In this document: piece after piece, positions 32,161 to 42,500 of the stretch
Position numbering within the stretch: the stretch's first letter is position 1
How the letters are laid out: every line of letters begins with the position of its first letter
NCBI GenBank assembly: GCA_035651655.1
Contig: DASRFG010000002.1
Coordinates: 124,001-188,000 of the forward strand
Direction: 5' to 3'
Source of the DNA: Terriglobales bacterium
GTDB taxonomy: Bacteria; Acidobacteriota; Terriglobia; Terriglobales; Acidobacteriaceae
Length of the DNA: 64,000 nt
Notes under the pieces: model-generated
Told to the model about the DNA's origin: nothing
What the model saw: the letters and a program-made list of their open reading frames with translations, nothing else
Databases searched by the model: none
Position numbers and translations under genes: made by a program

Positions 32161-33646
32161 AGAACTTCCGGCTGTGCTCGCGGCCCCAGCGCTCGATAAC
32201 AACTTTCTTGTCGGTGTAGAACTCAATGGCGTCACGTCCCTGGCCGTGCACGGTCCCGAAGAAGCTTTCCTTCCAGCCACTGAAGGGAAAATAGGCCATA
32301 GGGGCGGCCACACCGATGTTGATGCCGATGTTTCCCGCCGGCGCCTCATAGCGGAATTTGCGCGCCGCCGCGCCGCTGGTGGTGAAGATCGAAGCTTGAT
32401 TTCCGTACGGGCTGCTGGCCAGGAACGCGATTGCCTCATCTACGTCGTTCGCTGGAACCAGGCTGAGAACGGGGCCGAAAATTTCGGTGGCCGCGAGCTT
32501 GCTGCCGGGAGGTACTTGGTCCAGTACAGTGGGGCGCACAAAATTTCCGGATTCATATTTCGAAATTTTGGTATGGCGGCCATCCACCAGCACTTTGGCG
32601 CCTTCGCTCGCGCCTTGCCCGATCAGACTCTCAACCCGAGCTTTGCTTTCGGGCGTAATCACCGGCCCCATCTGGACATCGGGATCGAGGCCAAAGCCCA
32701 CGCGCATAGAAGAAGCAGTTTCTGCAATGGTATCGCGAAAAGTTTTCTGCGCCTGGCCCACTGCGACAGCAACTGACACCGCCAGGCAGCGTTGGCCGGC
32801 GCATCCGAATGCGCTCTCGCCGATGATCTGTGCGGCCTGCTGCATGTCGGCATCGGGCAATACGACAACGTGGTTCTTAGCTCCGCCCTGGCACTGTAGC
32901 CGTTTGCCATTTTGCGCTCCACGCGCATACAGGTATTTGGCCACTGGCGTGGAGCCGACAAAACTGACGGCGCGCACGGTAGGATGATCCAAAATTGCGT
33001 CCACCGCGGCTTTGCCGCCATTCACCAGGTTCAACACTCCGGGCGGAAGCCCGAGGGTCTCCATCAGTTGAAACGCCAACTGCATAGTAAGTGGGACGCG
33101 CTCTGAGGGTTTCAGCACAAACGTGTTGCCGCAGGCAATGGCGTAAGGCAGAAACCAGAACGGAATCATCGCCGGAAAATTGAAAGCTGTAACCGCTGCG
33201 ACTACACCCAGCGGCTGGCGGATCATCGTCTCATCAATACCGCGGGCAACGTCTTCCAGGTTGTAACCCTGCATCAGGGTGGGAATGCCGCACGCCACTT
33301 CAACGTTTTCGATGGCCCGGCGCAGCTCCGCTTTTGCCTCGGTGAGAGTTTTCCCGTTCTCGAGCGTAATCGTCCGCGCCAGATCGTCGATGTGGTCTTC
33401 GAGCAGTTGCTTCAGCTTGAACAGATACTGAATGCGCTCTTCGGGCGGAGTGCGGCGCCAGGCAGGAAACGCGGCCGCAGCGGCATCCACTACCGCTCCA
33501 ACTTCTGCGGCGCTCGACATCGGCACCTGCGCCAGCACTTCTCCAGTCGCGGGGTTCGTGACATCGCGGTGCTCGCCTGCGCCAGACTGCCATTTACCGT
33601 TGAAGTAATTGCGGACGGCGGTTTGAGTAGGAGCTGCGATGCTCAT
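32159..33646 (-). CDS. Methylmalonate/malonate-semialdehyde dehydrogenase (CoA-acylating), MmsA-like
   Basis: 495 residues from the ATG at 33646 ([20 protein letters not shown]), preceded by AGGAG; the open frame to 33859 is not used. It is an aldehyde dehydrogenase of the MmsA/IolA group that yields acetyl- or propionyl-CoA plus CO2 with NAD and CoA. Group marks are [39 protein letters not shown], the catalytic Cys in [15 protein letters not shown] near residue 285, and [19 protein letters not shown] at the end. It is the last gene of the minus-strand catabolic group, 130 bases after the GabT-like gene. In beta-alanine breakdown it would convert malonate semialdehyde; the true substrate here is inferred. 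Confidence 0.92.
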   Translation of the reverse strand: MSIAAPTQTAVRNYFNGKWQSGAGEHRDVTNPATGEVLAQVPMSSAAEVGAVVDAAAAAFPAWRRTPPEERIQYLFKLKQLLEDHIDDLARTITLENGKTLTEAKAELRRAIENVEVACGIPTLMQGYNLEDVARGIDETMIRQPLGVVAAVTAFNFPAMIPFWFLPYAIACGNTFVLKPSERVPLTMQLAFQLMETLGLPPGVLNLVNGGKAAVDAILDHPTVRAVSFVGSTPVAKYLYARGAQNGKRLQCQGGAKNHVVVLPDADMQQAAQIIGESAFGCAGQRCLAVSVAVAVGQAQKTFRDTIAETASSMRVGFGLDPDVQMGPVITPESKARVESLIGQGASEGAKVLVDGRHTKISKYESGNFVRPTVLDQVPPGSKLAATEIFGPVLSLVPANDVDEAIAFLASSPYGNQASIFTTSGAAARKFRYEAPAGNIGINIGVAAPMAYFPFSGWKESFFGTVHGQGRDAIEFYTDKKVVIERWGREHSRKF

Positions 33647-33776
33647 GGTTATTCTCCTGTAAGAATGCTGGGCTCGCGCTTTTGTTGCCGTCGCTGCGCT
33701 CGCCGGCGCCTGGCGCCGCGCGCAGGTCCTTCGACTCACGCAAAATCGGCGCTCGCTCAGGATGACCATCGAACAG

Positions 33777-35141
33777 CTAGACAGTCTGTGCGGCGACTTC
33801 GCCTTTGGGTTGCAATACCGATCGCAGCGCCGATTCCAAGACCGCCATTCCCTCGTCAAATTGCTCGTCGGTAATAACCAGCGGTGTCAGCCATCGCACG
33901 ACGTTGCCGTAGGTCCCAGCGGAGAGCACGATCACGCCATGCTCGTAGCAATAGCGTATCACTTGTTTGGCATAGTCTTCCGCGGGCTCGCGGGACTCAG
34001 GTGAACGTACCAGCTCCATCGCCTGCATACCGCCCAAGCCTCGTACGTCGCCGATTTCAGGCCACTGCCGCTGCCATTCTCGCGCACGTTTGGCGAAGCG
34101 GCTGCCCAACTCATTCGCGCGATCGAGAAGATCTTCGCGCTCGAAAGTATCCAAAACGGCAAGCGCTGCTTCACAGCACACCGGATTGCCGCCGAAAGTT
34201 CCACCCAGGCCGCCTGCGCCGGGGGCGTCCATCACCTCGGAACGGCCGGTAATGGCCCCTATCGGCAGGCCGCCCCCCAGCGACTTCGCAGTCGCTAGGA
34301 TGTCCGGCTCAATGCCGTAGTGTTCGCACGCGAAGAGTCTGCCGGTGCGGCCGAATCCACTCTGCACTTCGTCGGCGATGAAAAGAATGCCGTGTTTCCT
34401 GCAGATCTCGACGATGATGCGAAAAAATTCAGGGGGCGGCGCGACGAAGCCACCCTCCCCCAAAACCGGCTCAGCGATCACCGCAGCGACTGACTCCGCG
34501 GCCACCACACGCCGGAACGTGTCTTCCAAATGCTGAGCGCAGTAAACGCCACACTCGGGGTACTTAAGCGAATACGAGCAGCGATAGCAGTAAGCAAACG
34601 GAATGCGATAAACATCTCCGGGAAACGGTTCGAACCCTTCTTTGTAGGGATGCGTCTTGCTGGTAAGCGACAGGGTCATCATGGTGCGGCCGTGAAACGC
34701 ATCTTCGAAACAAATGATTGCCGGCCGCTTAGTGTAGGAGCGCGCGATTTTTACCGCGTTCTCTATGGCCTCCGCGCCACTGTTCACGAAAAAAGTCTTC
34801 TTGGGAAAATTTCCCGGCGCCAGCTGGTTCAGCCGCTCCGCCAAACGGACGTAGCCTTCGTACGGCAGGACCTGAAAACAGGTATGCATGTAGCGGTCGA
34901 GCTGCGCGCGCACGGCTTCCAGCACTCCCGGAGAGCGATGGCCGATGTTCTGGCAGCCAATGCCGCCCGCAAAGTCAATGTAGCGGTTTCCGTCCACGTC
35001 TTCTAATACGGCTCCTTCCGCGCGCGCCATGTAAAGAGGCGTGCCCTGGTAGATGCCGCGTGGGACGGCATCGGCACGCCGTCGCATCAACGCTTGCGAG
35101 CGGGGTCCGGGAACAGGCGTACGCAGGCGAATGGTCGGCAT
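33777..35141 (-). CDS. Class III aminotransferase, 4-aminobutyrate aminotransferase-like
   Basis: 454 residues from the ATG at 35141 ([20 protein letters not shown]); upstream open frame lies in the ALDH gene. A PLP enzyme of the GabT/omega-transaminase type: [69 protein letters not shown] and the PLP Lys in [16 protein letters not shown] near residue 285. Substrate may be GABA, beta-alanine or 5-aminovalerate. An insert with four Cys and [20 protein letters not shown] is notable. Its start is one base after the stop of the upstream aldehyde dehydrogenase. Confidence 0.9.
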   Translation of the reverse strand: MPTIRLRTPVPGPRSQALMRRRADAVPRGIYQGTPLYMARAEGAVLEDVDGNRYIDFAGGIGCQNIGHRSPGVLEAVRAQLDRYMHTCFQVLPYEGYVRLAERLNQLAPGNFPKKTFFVNSGAEAIENAVKIARSYTKRPAIICFEDAFHGRTMMTLSLTSKTHPYKEGFEPFPGDVYRIPFAYCYRCSYSLKYPECGVYCAQHLEDTFRRVVAAESVAAVIAEPVLGEGGFVAPPPEFFRIIVEICRKHGILFIADEVQSGFGRTGRLFACEHYGIEPDILATAKSLGGGLPIGAITGRSEVMDAPGAGGLGGTFGGNPVCCEAALAVLDTFEREDLLDRANELGSRFAKRAREWQRQWPEIGDVRGLGGMQAMELVRSPESREPAEDYAKQVIRYCYEHGVIVLSAGTYGNVVRWLTPLVITDEQFDEGMAVLESALRSVLQPKGEVAAQTV

Positions 35142-35142
35142 C

Positions 35143-36627
35143 TCAGTCGTACCAGCCGATCGGTTGCTCGTTGAGGTTGATGTGGACCTGCTTGGTCTCC
35201 AGATATTCTTCGATGCCCCACGGTCCCAGCTCGCGTCCAAACCCGGACTGCTTATAGCCTCCCCACGGCGCCTCGACATATGTGGGCTGCATATGGTTCA
35301 CCCAGACTATGCCGGCGCGCAGCGCCTTCACCGCGCGCATGGCTTTAAAGATGTCACGCGTCCAAACCGCTGCAGCCAAGCCATAAGGCGTGTCATTGGC
35401 GATGCGCAGTGCGTCTTTTTCGTCTTTAAAGGGGATTATGCTGGCCACTGGGCCGAAGATCTCCTCGCGCGCGATCCGGGCGTGATTATCAACGTCGTAG
35501 AAGATTGTGGGCTCGATATAATAACCGCGCTTCTGGCCTGAGGGGCTCCCGCCGCCGGTGGCGAGCTTGGCCTCTTTTTTGCCAACCTCCTGATATGAGC
35601 GAACGCGGTCGAATTGCTCCTTGCTGACCACGGGCCCCATCTTCGTGCTGCGCTCCAACGGCGGCCCGAGTTTGATCTTCTTGGCCTTCTCCGCCATGGC
35701 CTCGACGAACTTCGAATAGATCGGCTTCTCGACCAGAATGCGGCTGCCGGCGGAGCAGACTTCGCCCTGGTTAACGAAGACCCCGAAGAGGGCGCCGTCG
35801 ATCGCGGCTTCAAAATCGGCGTCGGCAAAAAAGATGTTGGGAGACTTGCCGCCGAGTTCGAGCGTCACCCGCTTTACGCTGTCGGCGGCCATCTTCACGA
35901 TCTGCTTCCCGACCGCGGCGCTGCCGGTAAAGGCAACTTTGTCCACGCCCGCGTGCTGCACCAGAGGCGCTCCGGCGCTCTCGCCAAAGCCGGTGATGAT
36001 GTTTACTGCTCCGGCGGGCAGCCCGATATCGGCAAACCAGTTTGCCATCTCAAGCACCGTGATGGGAGTTTGTTCCGCCGGCTTGAGCACGCAACTACAG
36101 CCGGCAGCTAATGCCGGCGCCAACTTCCATGCAGCCATAAGAAGTGGATAGTTCCAGGGGATAATCTGTCCCGCCACGCCCACCGGCTCTTTCATCGAGA
36201 GGCTCAGGGCATTGTCGGGCACCGGATTCACGTATCCGAGCACCTTCGTGGCAAGTCCACCATAGTATTCAAAGCAGGTGGCGACATCAGCGATATCGTA
36301 TTCGGCTTCGACTATGGGCTTGCCGGAGTTGCGGCATTCGAGTTCGGCGAGCCTGGCCGATTCCTGACGGATGCGTTCCGCCAACTTGAACAGAACACGG
36401 CCGCGCTCTTGCGCCGTGGTCTTGCCCCAGGGACCGGAGTCGAATACTTCGCGCGCAGCCTTCACCGCGCGGTCCACGTCCTCGGCATTGGCGTCGGGGA
36501 CGTAGGCGATCACCTCTTCGGTCGAGGGATCGTAAACCGGAAAGGTCTTGCCACTGGCGCTATCCACCCATTCGCCATTGATGTACATCTGGTAAGTACG
36601 AACATTAGGTTTGATTGCGGTTGCCAT
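35143..36627 (-). CDS. NAD-dependent aldehyde dehydrogenase, betaine/aminoaldehyde type
   Basis: 494 residues, preceded by GAGGAG. Catalytic Glu in RVTLELGGKSPNIFF and Cys in FVNQGEVCSAGSRILVE are present, with the NAD-site motif VAFTGSAAVGKQIV. Sequence style (FEYYGGLATKVLGYVNPVPD, AWKLAPALAAGCSCVLKPAE, GGYKQSGFGRELGPWGIEEY) is that of betaine-aldehyde and gamma-aminobutyraldehyde dehydrogenases. In this operon it would oxidise the aminoaldehyde formed by an aminotransferase. Exact substrate inferred from context. Confidence 0.92.
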   Translation of the reverse strand: MATAIKPNVRTYQMYINGEWVDSASGKTFPVYDPSTEEVIAYVPDANAEDVDRAVKAAREVFDSGPWGKTTAQERGRVLFKLAERIRQESARLAELECRNSGKPIVEAEYDIADVATCFEYYGGLATKVLGYVNPVPDNALSLSMKEPVGVAGQIIPWNYPLLMAAWKLAPALAAGCSCVLKPAEQTPITVLEMANWFADIGLPAGAVNIITGFGESAGAPLVQHAGVDKVAFTGSAAVGKQIVKMAADSVKRVTLELGGKSPNIFFADADFEAAIDGALFGVFVNQGEVCSAGSRILVEKPIYSKFVEAMAEKAKKIKLGPPLERSTKMGPVVSKEQFDRVRSYQEVGKKEAKLATGGGSPSGQKRGYYIEPTIFYDVDNHARIAREEIFGPVASIIPFKDEKDALRIANDTPYGLAAAVWTRDIFKAMRAVKALRAGIVWVNHMQPTYVEAPWGGYKQSGFGRELGPWGIEEYLETKQVHINLNEQPIGWYD

Positions 36628-36676
36628 AAGTGCTCCTCACAAATAAGGAAGCTCATGTCGCGCGTTCAGGATGACA

Positions 36677-38101
36677 TCAAACTCTGAGCAGCGCGTTGGC
36701 GGCAGTTTTGCGCCGCCCGTAAACAAAAAAGAAAAATCCTGCGAGGCCGACGAAGAACAGCGTGCCCACCGCCATCTTCACTTCGAATAGCCAAATCGAA
36801 GTGATCTGGTGCGAAGGCACAAAAGCCACGCACATGGCCAGAGCGGTCGTGGTCAGGCCACTGATCCCCGCCAGCTTGAGCGTCGCCGGACTGTAATGGC
36901 CAGCCGTGCTCGTTCGCTTCATACCCAATTTAATCACCGCCGCGTACATATAAAGGAACGGCAGCAATTGCAGAACGACGGCCAGATCCAACATGGTCAC
37001 GAACGCTTCCTTCACTTGTGCGCCGACGAAGCTCATGCTCAAAAACGCCGCCGAAAGCCCGCCATGTACCAGCAACGCCATATGTGGGGTCGCGAACCGC
37101 GGATGCAATCGCCCAAGCGCCTCAGGCAGATAAGCGTCGAGCCCGGCCACAAACGGAATGCGCGCCGAACCCGAGAGCCACGCCGACGCAATTCCCGCGA
37201 TCGAAATGCTCAGCACAAAAGCAAAAGGCGACACAATCCACGCGACTCCCACCTCTTGCGCCATTTTGGCAACCGCTTGCACTACGCCCTGCAAAACGCC
37301 GATCTCGTTCTTAGGCACTGCCAGCAAGAGCGTCAGCGTTGCGCCAATGTAAAGCAGTCCTGAAAATACGCCGCCTAACGCCACCGCCCCAGGCAGGGTA
37401 CGTTGCGGATCACGAATCTCGTCCCCCATGATCGACGCCAGTTCCAGCCCAACCAGGCCGAAGCAGATCACCCCAAACGCCGAAAGCAGGCGAAAGTCGC
37501 TGGGGATGCGGAAATCAGACGCCTTCACGCTGACGCCATGAGTCCACGTGACCCAAATGCCCAAGCCAAGCAGCACCAGCGCAGAAGTTGCCGTACCGAT
37601 GCCGCCCAGATTATTTATCCACTTCCCGACGCCCAGGCCTACCACGTTCAAAGCCACCAGCAGCGCCAGCAATGCCAGAGAAGCGCCCAGGGCGAACCAT
37701 CGATTGTCCGCCAGCGAGGCAGCCCCCGCACCGGCTACAAAAACCGAGATGCCCACGAAGTAGAGCAACACAGTGGGCACGTAGAAAATGTTATTCGTCC
37801 AATAGCACCAGCCCGACAGGAAGCCGTGAAAGTCGCCGAATACCTCTTTGGTCCAGAGATAGACTCCGCCCTCTCCCGGAAAGCGGTGCGCCAGCTCAAT
37901 CACCGCGATCCCTTGCGGCCAGAAGAACAAGACCAAAGCCAGCAGCCACAGCCAAACCGTGACCGGACCATTGGCCGCGATCGTGGGTACAACGTTGAGG
38001 TTGACGATCGCAACTACGAACAGCAGAACCAGGTCCCACCGGCCGAGGACACGCTTGAGATGCGGCGCGCTGACCTCCTCGGCATGGGTCGCGGATGGCA
38101 T
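36677..38101 (-). CDS. APC-superfamily amino acid/polyamine permease
   Basis: 474 residues with about twelve membrane segments. Family marks: LVLLFVVAIVNLNVVPTIAA in segment 1, ELAHRFPGEGGVYLWTKEVF, GFLSGWCYWTNNIFYVPTVL and GLVGLELASIMGDEIRDPQR. These point to the glutamate/GABA or putrescine importers and antiporters of the APC group. Located between the class III aminotransferase (nine bases upstream) and the aldehyde dehydrogenase (49 bases downstream), so it likely imports their substrate. Confidence 0.9.
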   Translation of the reverse strand: MPSATHAEEVSAPHLKRVLGRWDLVLLFVVAIVNLNVVPTIAANGPVTVWLWLLALVLFFWPQGIAVIELAHRFPGEGGVYLWTKEVFGDFHGFLSGWCYWTNNIFYVPTVLLYFVGISVFVAGAGAASLADNRWFALGASLALLALLVALNVVGLGVGKWINNLGGIGTATSALVLLGLGIWVTWTHGVSVKASDFRIPSDFRLLSAFGVICFGLVGLELASIMGDEIRDPQRTLPGAVALGGVFSGLLYIGATLTLLLAVPKNEIGVLQGVVQAVAKMAQEVGVAWIVSPFAFVLSISIAGIASAWLSGSARIPFVAGLDAYLPEALGRLHPRFATPHMALLVHGGLSAAFLSMSFVGAQVKEAFVTMLDLAVVLQLLPFLYMYAAVIKLGMKRTSTAGHYSPATLKLAGISGLTTTALAMCVAFVPSHQITSIWLFEVKMAVGTLFFVGLAGFFFFVYGRRKTAANALLRV

Positions 38102-38110
38102 CGAACTCCG

Positions 38111-39481
38111 CTACTGCGCAACCGCTGCAAACCGCTCCTGCTGGGCTTTGGCCAGCCCCGGCGCAACATCGGAGAACGCCTGCAGGTGCTTGTCAATGTC
38201 CGCCTCGGTATGCGCCACGCTGATGGTCCACTGCTCGTCCCACCAGTAGGGCTGCGCCATCACTCCGCGGTTGACCATGCCGAACCAGTAATGCCGCCAC
38301 AGGTCAATATCAACAGTCGTCCAGTCGCGGTAATTGCGGATCTCCTGCGGATACAGCATCAACGCGCCATTGGCGCCGGCTTGTGCGACGTAGCCCTGCA
38401 ATCCTACCTTGGCCACCGTCTTGCGATAGCCTTCCGTCAATTTCTTGCTGAGCTTGTCCACGTGCGCGTAATTCTCACGCGTGAGCACTTCGCGGAAGGT
38501 CGCCAGCCCCGCCGCCATCGATACCGGATTGGTGTTGTACGTTCCACCATGAAAGACCTTGTGCTGCGAGATCAGGTCCATCACCGATTTGTGCGCGCCG
38601 AAGGCCGCCAGAGGCAATCCGCCGCCAATCGACTTTGCAAGGCAGATCATGTCTGGCCGCACGCCAAAATATTCCGAGGCGCCACCCCATCCCAGCTTTG
38701 CACCGGTTTTTACTTCGTCGAAGATGAGCAAGGCGCCATACCTATCGCACAGGTCCCTCAAACCCTGCAGGAACCCCGGCTGCGGCATACACATCCCGAC
38801 GTTCATCAGAATTGGCTCCAGAATCACCGCGGCAATCTGGTCCGGGTTCTCCTTGAACCGTCGCTCCACGCTATTCAGGTCATTGAAGGTAGCCACGGGA
38901 ACGTTGGCAATACTGGCCTTGGGCACGCCCAGGCCGCCAGGCACTGACGTAGGCGCATGAATATCACCAAAATCCGGTGCGTGCGGCTTCACGCTCACTA
39001 GCGCCGTGTCATGCAGTCCGTGGTACGCGCCTTCGAATTTGATCACCTTGTCTCGACCAGTTGCGGCGCGTGCCAGGCGTATTGCGTGCATCGTAGCTTC
39101 GGTTCCGCTGGAGCCAAACCGCACCATCTCTACCGGGAAACGCTGGCAAATTTCTTCCGCCAGTTGCCATTCCATGTCATGTGGCATGCCGAACATGGTG
39201 CCCAGCTTAAGCCGGGGCTCAACCGCCTTCATCACCGCGGGATGGCAATGCCCCGCCATCAGCGCGCCAAAGCACAGATTGTGATCAATGTAATCATTGC
39301 CATCGAGATCGCGAAAATGCGAACCCTGCGCCTCCTTGACGAAAATCGGGTGGGGATCATAAGCGCGGTAGTTGCTTGCGACACCCAACGGGATGCGCTT
39401 CAGGTTCTTCTTGTAGGCTTCCGCCGACTTGGGCGTCCGCTTCACGAATACATCGAGTTCGTGCTGTAAATCTGCGTGCAT
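38111..39481 (-). CDS. Class III aminotransferase, glutamate-1-semialdehyde aminomutase-like
   Basis: 456 residues from the ATG at 39481, preceded by GGAGAAAGTG. PLP Lys in ICLAKSIGGGLPLAAFGAHK near residue 270; other marks are FGSSGTEATMHAIRLARAAT, KFEGAYHGLHDTALVSVKP and LLIFDEVKTGAKLGWGGASE. It resembles HemL in sequence, but its place in a catabolic cluster and long N-terminus favour an omega-aminotransferase role rather than heme synthesis. First gene of the permease-dehydrogenase-aminotransferase group. Confidence 0.88.
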   Translation of the reverse strand: MHADLQHELDVFVKRTPKSAEAYKKNLKRIPLGVASNYRAYDPHPIFVKEAQGSHFRDLDGNDYIDHNLCFGALMAGHCHPAVMKAVEPRLKLGTMFGMPHDMEWQLAEEICQRFPVEMVRFGSSGTEATMHAIRLARAATGRDKVIKFEGAYHGLHDTALVSVKPHAPDFGDIHAPTSVPGGLGVPKASIANVPVATFNDLNSVERRFKENPDQIAAVILEPILMNVGMCMPQPGFLQGLRDLCDRYGALLIFDEVKTGAKLGWGGASEYFGVRPDMICLAKSIGGGLPLAAFGAHKSVMDLISQHKVFHGGTYNTNPVSMAAGLATFREVLTRENYAHVDKLSKKLTEGYRKTVAKVGLQGYVAQAGANGALMLYPQEIRNYRDWTTVDIDLWRHYWFGMVNRGVMAQPYWWDEQWTISVAHTEADIDKHLQAFSDVAPGLAKAQQERFAAVAQ

Positions 39482-39560
39482 CACTTTCTCCAAATAACTC
39501 AAGCCGCACTGCGGCCATTAGATTGCCTGAGGCTGAACGAAGCCCTGGCGTTTTGCGAAA

Positions 39561-42500
39561 TTAGAAAACGTATTTAAGTGCAAATTGCAGCAGCCGCGGG
39601 TCGCGAGCACGCGTGACCCGTCCGAAATCAACTCCGTTGCTGCTGTTGCCGCTCGGGTTCAGGAACTGCGTGTGATTGAGAGCATTGAAGAACTCAGCCC
39701 GGAACTCAATATGGGTGTTCTCGGTAATGCCGGTATTTTTGTGCAACGCGATGTCCCAATTGTTGATCCCCGGCCCACAACAAATGGTTCGCGGAGCGTT
39801 GCCGATTCGGCCAAACAGCGATGGATCGAGCGTTGTGTCCTCGGTAAAGGTGGTGGGATCGAACCAGTAGCCACCATGCGTCCGCGGATCCTGGGTACGA
39901 AATGGTTTCAGTTGGTCGGGCTCTCCGGGCAATTCGAAATCGAAGCTGTTCATCAGCTCGTTATCGGCCGAGGAGAGAATGCGAATCGGAAATCCGCTCT
40001 GGAAACTAGTAATCCCGGAGAGTGCCCAGCCATTGATCAACTTTCCAGCGGCACCCTGATACTTGGGCAACGGCGGCTCCCAGTAATAACTGAGAACGAA
40101 GCGATGCCGGGCGTCAAACTGCGAGAGCCCCCGGCTGCGTCGCGGATCGACCGGATTCAAAATGCCCTCGAAGCTGGAAGCCTGGTCGATGGACTTGCTC
40201 CAGGTATAAGCCGCCTGGAACTGAAGCCCGCCGGCGAATCGCTTGTCCAGGCTGGCCTGCAGTGAGTTGTAGTTGGAGTTAGCGATCGTGTCCTGGGCAA
40301 AGATGCTTGAGAAGACGGGAACGCTATCGGCAGGGCAGCCTACTCCGGTTGTGGGCTGGCATTGCGGGGACGAAAAGGGCCGGAGGCCCACCAACGTGAT
40401 ATCTGTGGGATTCGGGCCTGTAACTGCGGGAACCGACCCATATGGCAGATGCAAGGTCATCCCCTGAGGGATCGTGTTGGCCGGAATGAAATAAGACGAC
40501 TCAGAAAAGAACTGGCCGCAATCCAAACTTGTGTCTCCGGTAACACCCGAGATGGCATGCAGGTCAAGGCAGGTTTGCGGATTGGCGAAGTTAATGTCAT
40601 GGGTGGCCAGCAGACGATGACCCTGCGATCCCACGTAGCCCACCTGCAATACCAGGTCTTTGGTCAGCTCACGCTGGATGTTCAGGTTGTACTGTGACGA
40701 GTACTGGGTGCGCATCTTGGGTTGAAACTCGCCGAACAACAGGATGGGCCGGAACACTGACCAATCAATCGCCTTGCCGGGTGGTGGATTAAGAACACCG
40801 TTGAACGGATTGGGGACGACAGTCGAGTCCTGCAGCACGAATGGGGTATTGAACATGACGTTAGAAATCCCGGTGCTGCCTCCGAAGGGTGGCTCGGCGC
40901 TGAACTGCTCGAGAACGAGTTGTTCCATTGGGTTGTAGAACAAGCCCCAGCCCGCACGAATGCTGGTCTTACCTGAACTGCCCGGACTCCAGGCTATTCC
41001 GATGCGTGGCGCAAAAGCTTTGTAGTAAGTTTGGGTGAGGCCATTTTGCACTCCCTTGTCACCCGGAACCACCAGCCCGGTTGGAAAAACAGAACTGCAG
41101 TTGCCTAAGGTAGCGGCAGTTGCTGGCGAGAGTTGGCAAGGATAAACGGCGGTCTGCTGCCCCGGCCGGAACGTTTGCACCCGGTGACCGATATCAGTAA
41201 GCGGCGTCTGCAACTCCCAGCGCAGTCCATAATTCAGAGTGATGTTGGGTTTCACCTTCCAGCTATCCTGCGCGAACAGGGCCACGATGGTGCTGCGGAC
41301 GTTTTCAGTTTGCGCCGAACCTTGCAAATAGAAATCAGGGAGGCCTAGCAGATAGTTGGGAAACAGATTTTGGTTCCCGGCCGCATCAGTAGCTATGGGG
41401 TCGTTCACCCCGCCGCCAAAGTAGTTGTATTGGCCGTTTACATCAAAGAATAGCGTCTGGTCGAAGCGCATACGGCGCAAATCGCCGCCAAACTTCATGG
41501 TATGCGAACCCTTGACTTTAGTTACGTTATCGGTCCACTGGAAGGTATTTCCGATCTGCGGAATTTCACCTTCAAAGTTGTTGCCAATACCAAAGCCGCC
41601 GGAAATTGAAATGAACGGCACACCTTCGTGATTCGTGCCCAGATTCGGCGTGATACCCAGCTTCGGATTCGTCGGGTCGCTAAAACACTGGGAAGCCGGC
41701 ACCGTAGCGCATGAATTGTGCACGGATGCGGTCCGCTGCGGATGCAGAAAATCGCCCTGTGCCTGCCGGAAATATGTAAAGCGGAACTCGTTGACCGTGC
41801 TGTTGCTCAGCGTCCAATTGTGAGTAAGGTTCCATTGCTGATAACGCTCATTTGTGATCGCCCCGAACCCAGGCAGGTTGGCGCCACCCGCCTGAAAGCG
41901 CGCAAACGGTGACAATAGGTGAGTATCCGTGAAGTAGTAATAAGCGTTCAGGTTCTGCTTGTCGTTGAGGCGATGGTCAACCCGCATGGTGAACTGATCG
42001 GTACGGTCGCGCTGGTCTGGCGCAGCCTGGAAAAAGCCGTCGGGAGTGTTGGCCAGAGGCACGAATTGGTTCATCAGATCGACCGCTGTGGGATCCATGC
42101 ACGGCAGCGGAATCACGCTATTCGCAAAGATGTCAGCATAATTCGCTCCGGGAACAATCGGCGCCGCAGCTGCCGCTGTACAACCTGGCCTCAAATTGAA
42201 GACATCCGCCACATGTTGGTCCGTTATTGCTCCGGAAAACGGACTCCCGGAGAAATCACCCGCGCGTTCTGCAGCAGTGGGCACGGTGACCGAATCCGAG
42301 GGAATGCCCTTTACCAGGCGACGTCCTTCATAAGAACCGAAGAAGAAGGTCTGGTCTTTCTTAATCGGGCCACCCAACGTCCCACCAAACTGGTTCTGCT
42401 TGAAATCTGGTTTTTGCGTATCGAAGAACCCGCGCGCGTTAAGCACTTTGTTGCGGAAAAATTCGTACGCGCTACCGTGCAACCGATTGGTACCGGACTT

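Noticed and set aside
37403-38947. Plus-strand ORF of 514 codons
   Set aside because: It runs antisense across the APC permease and the class III aminotransferase, both clearly real; it is a shadow frame typical of GC-rich coding DNA.
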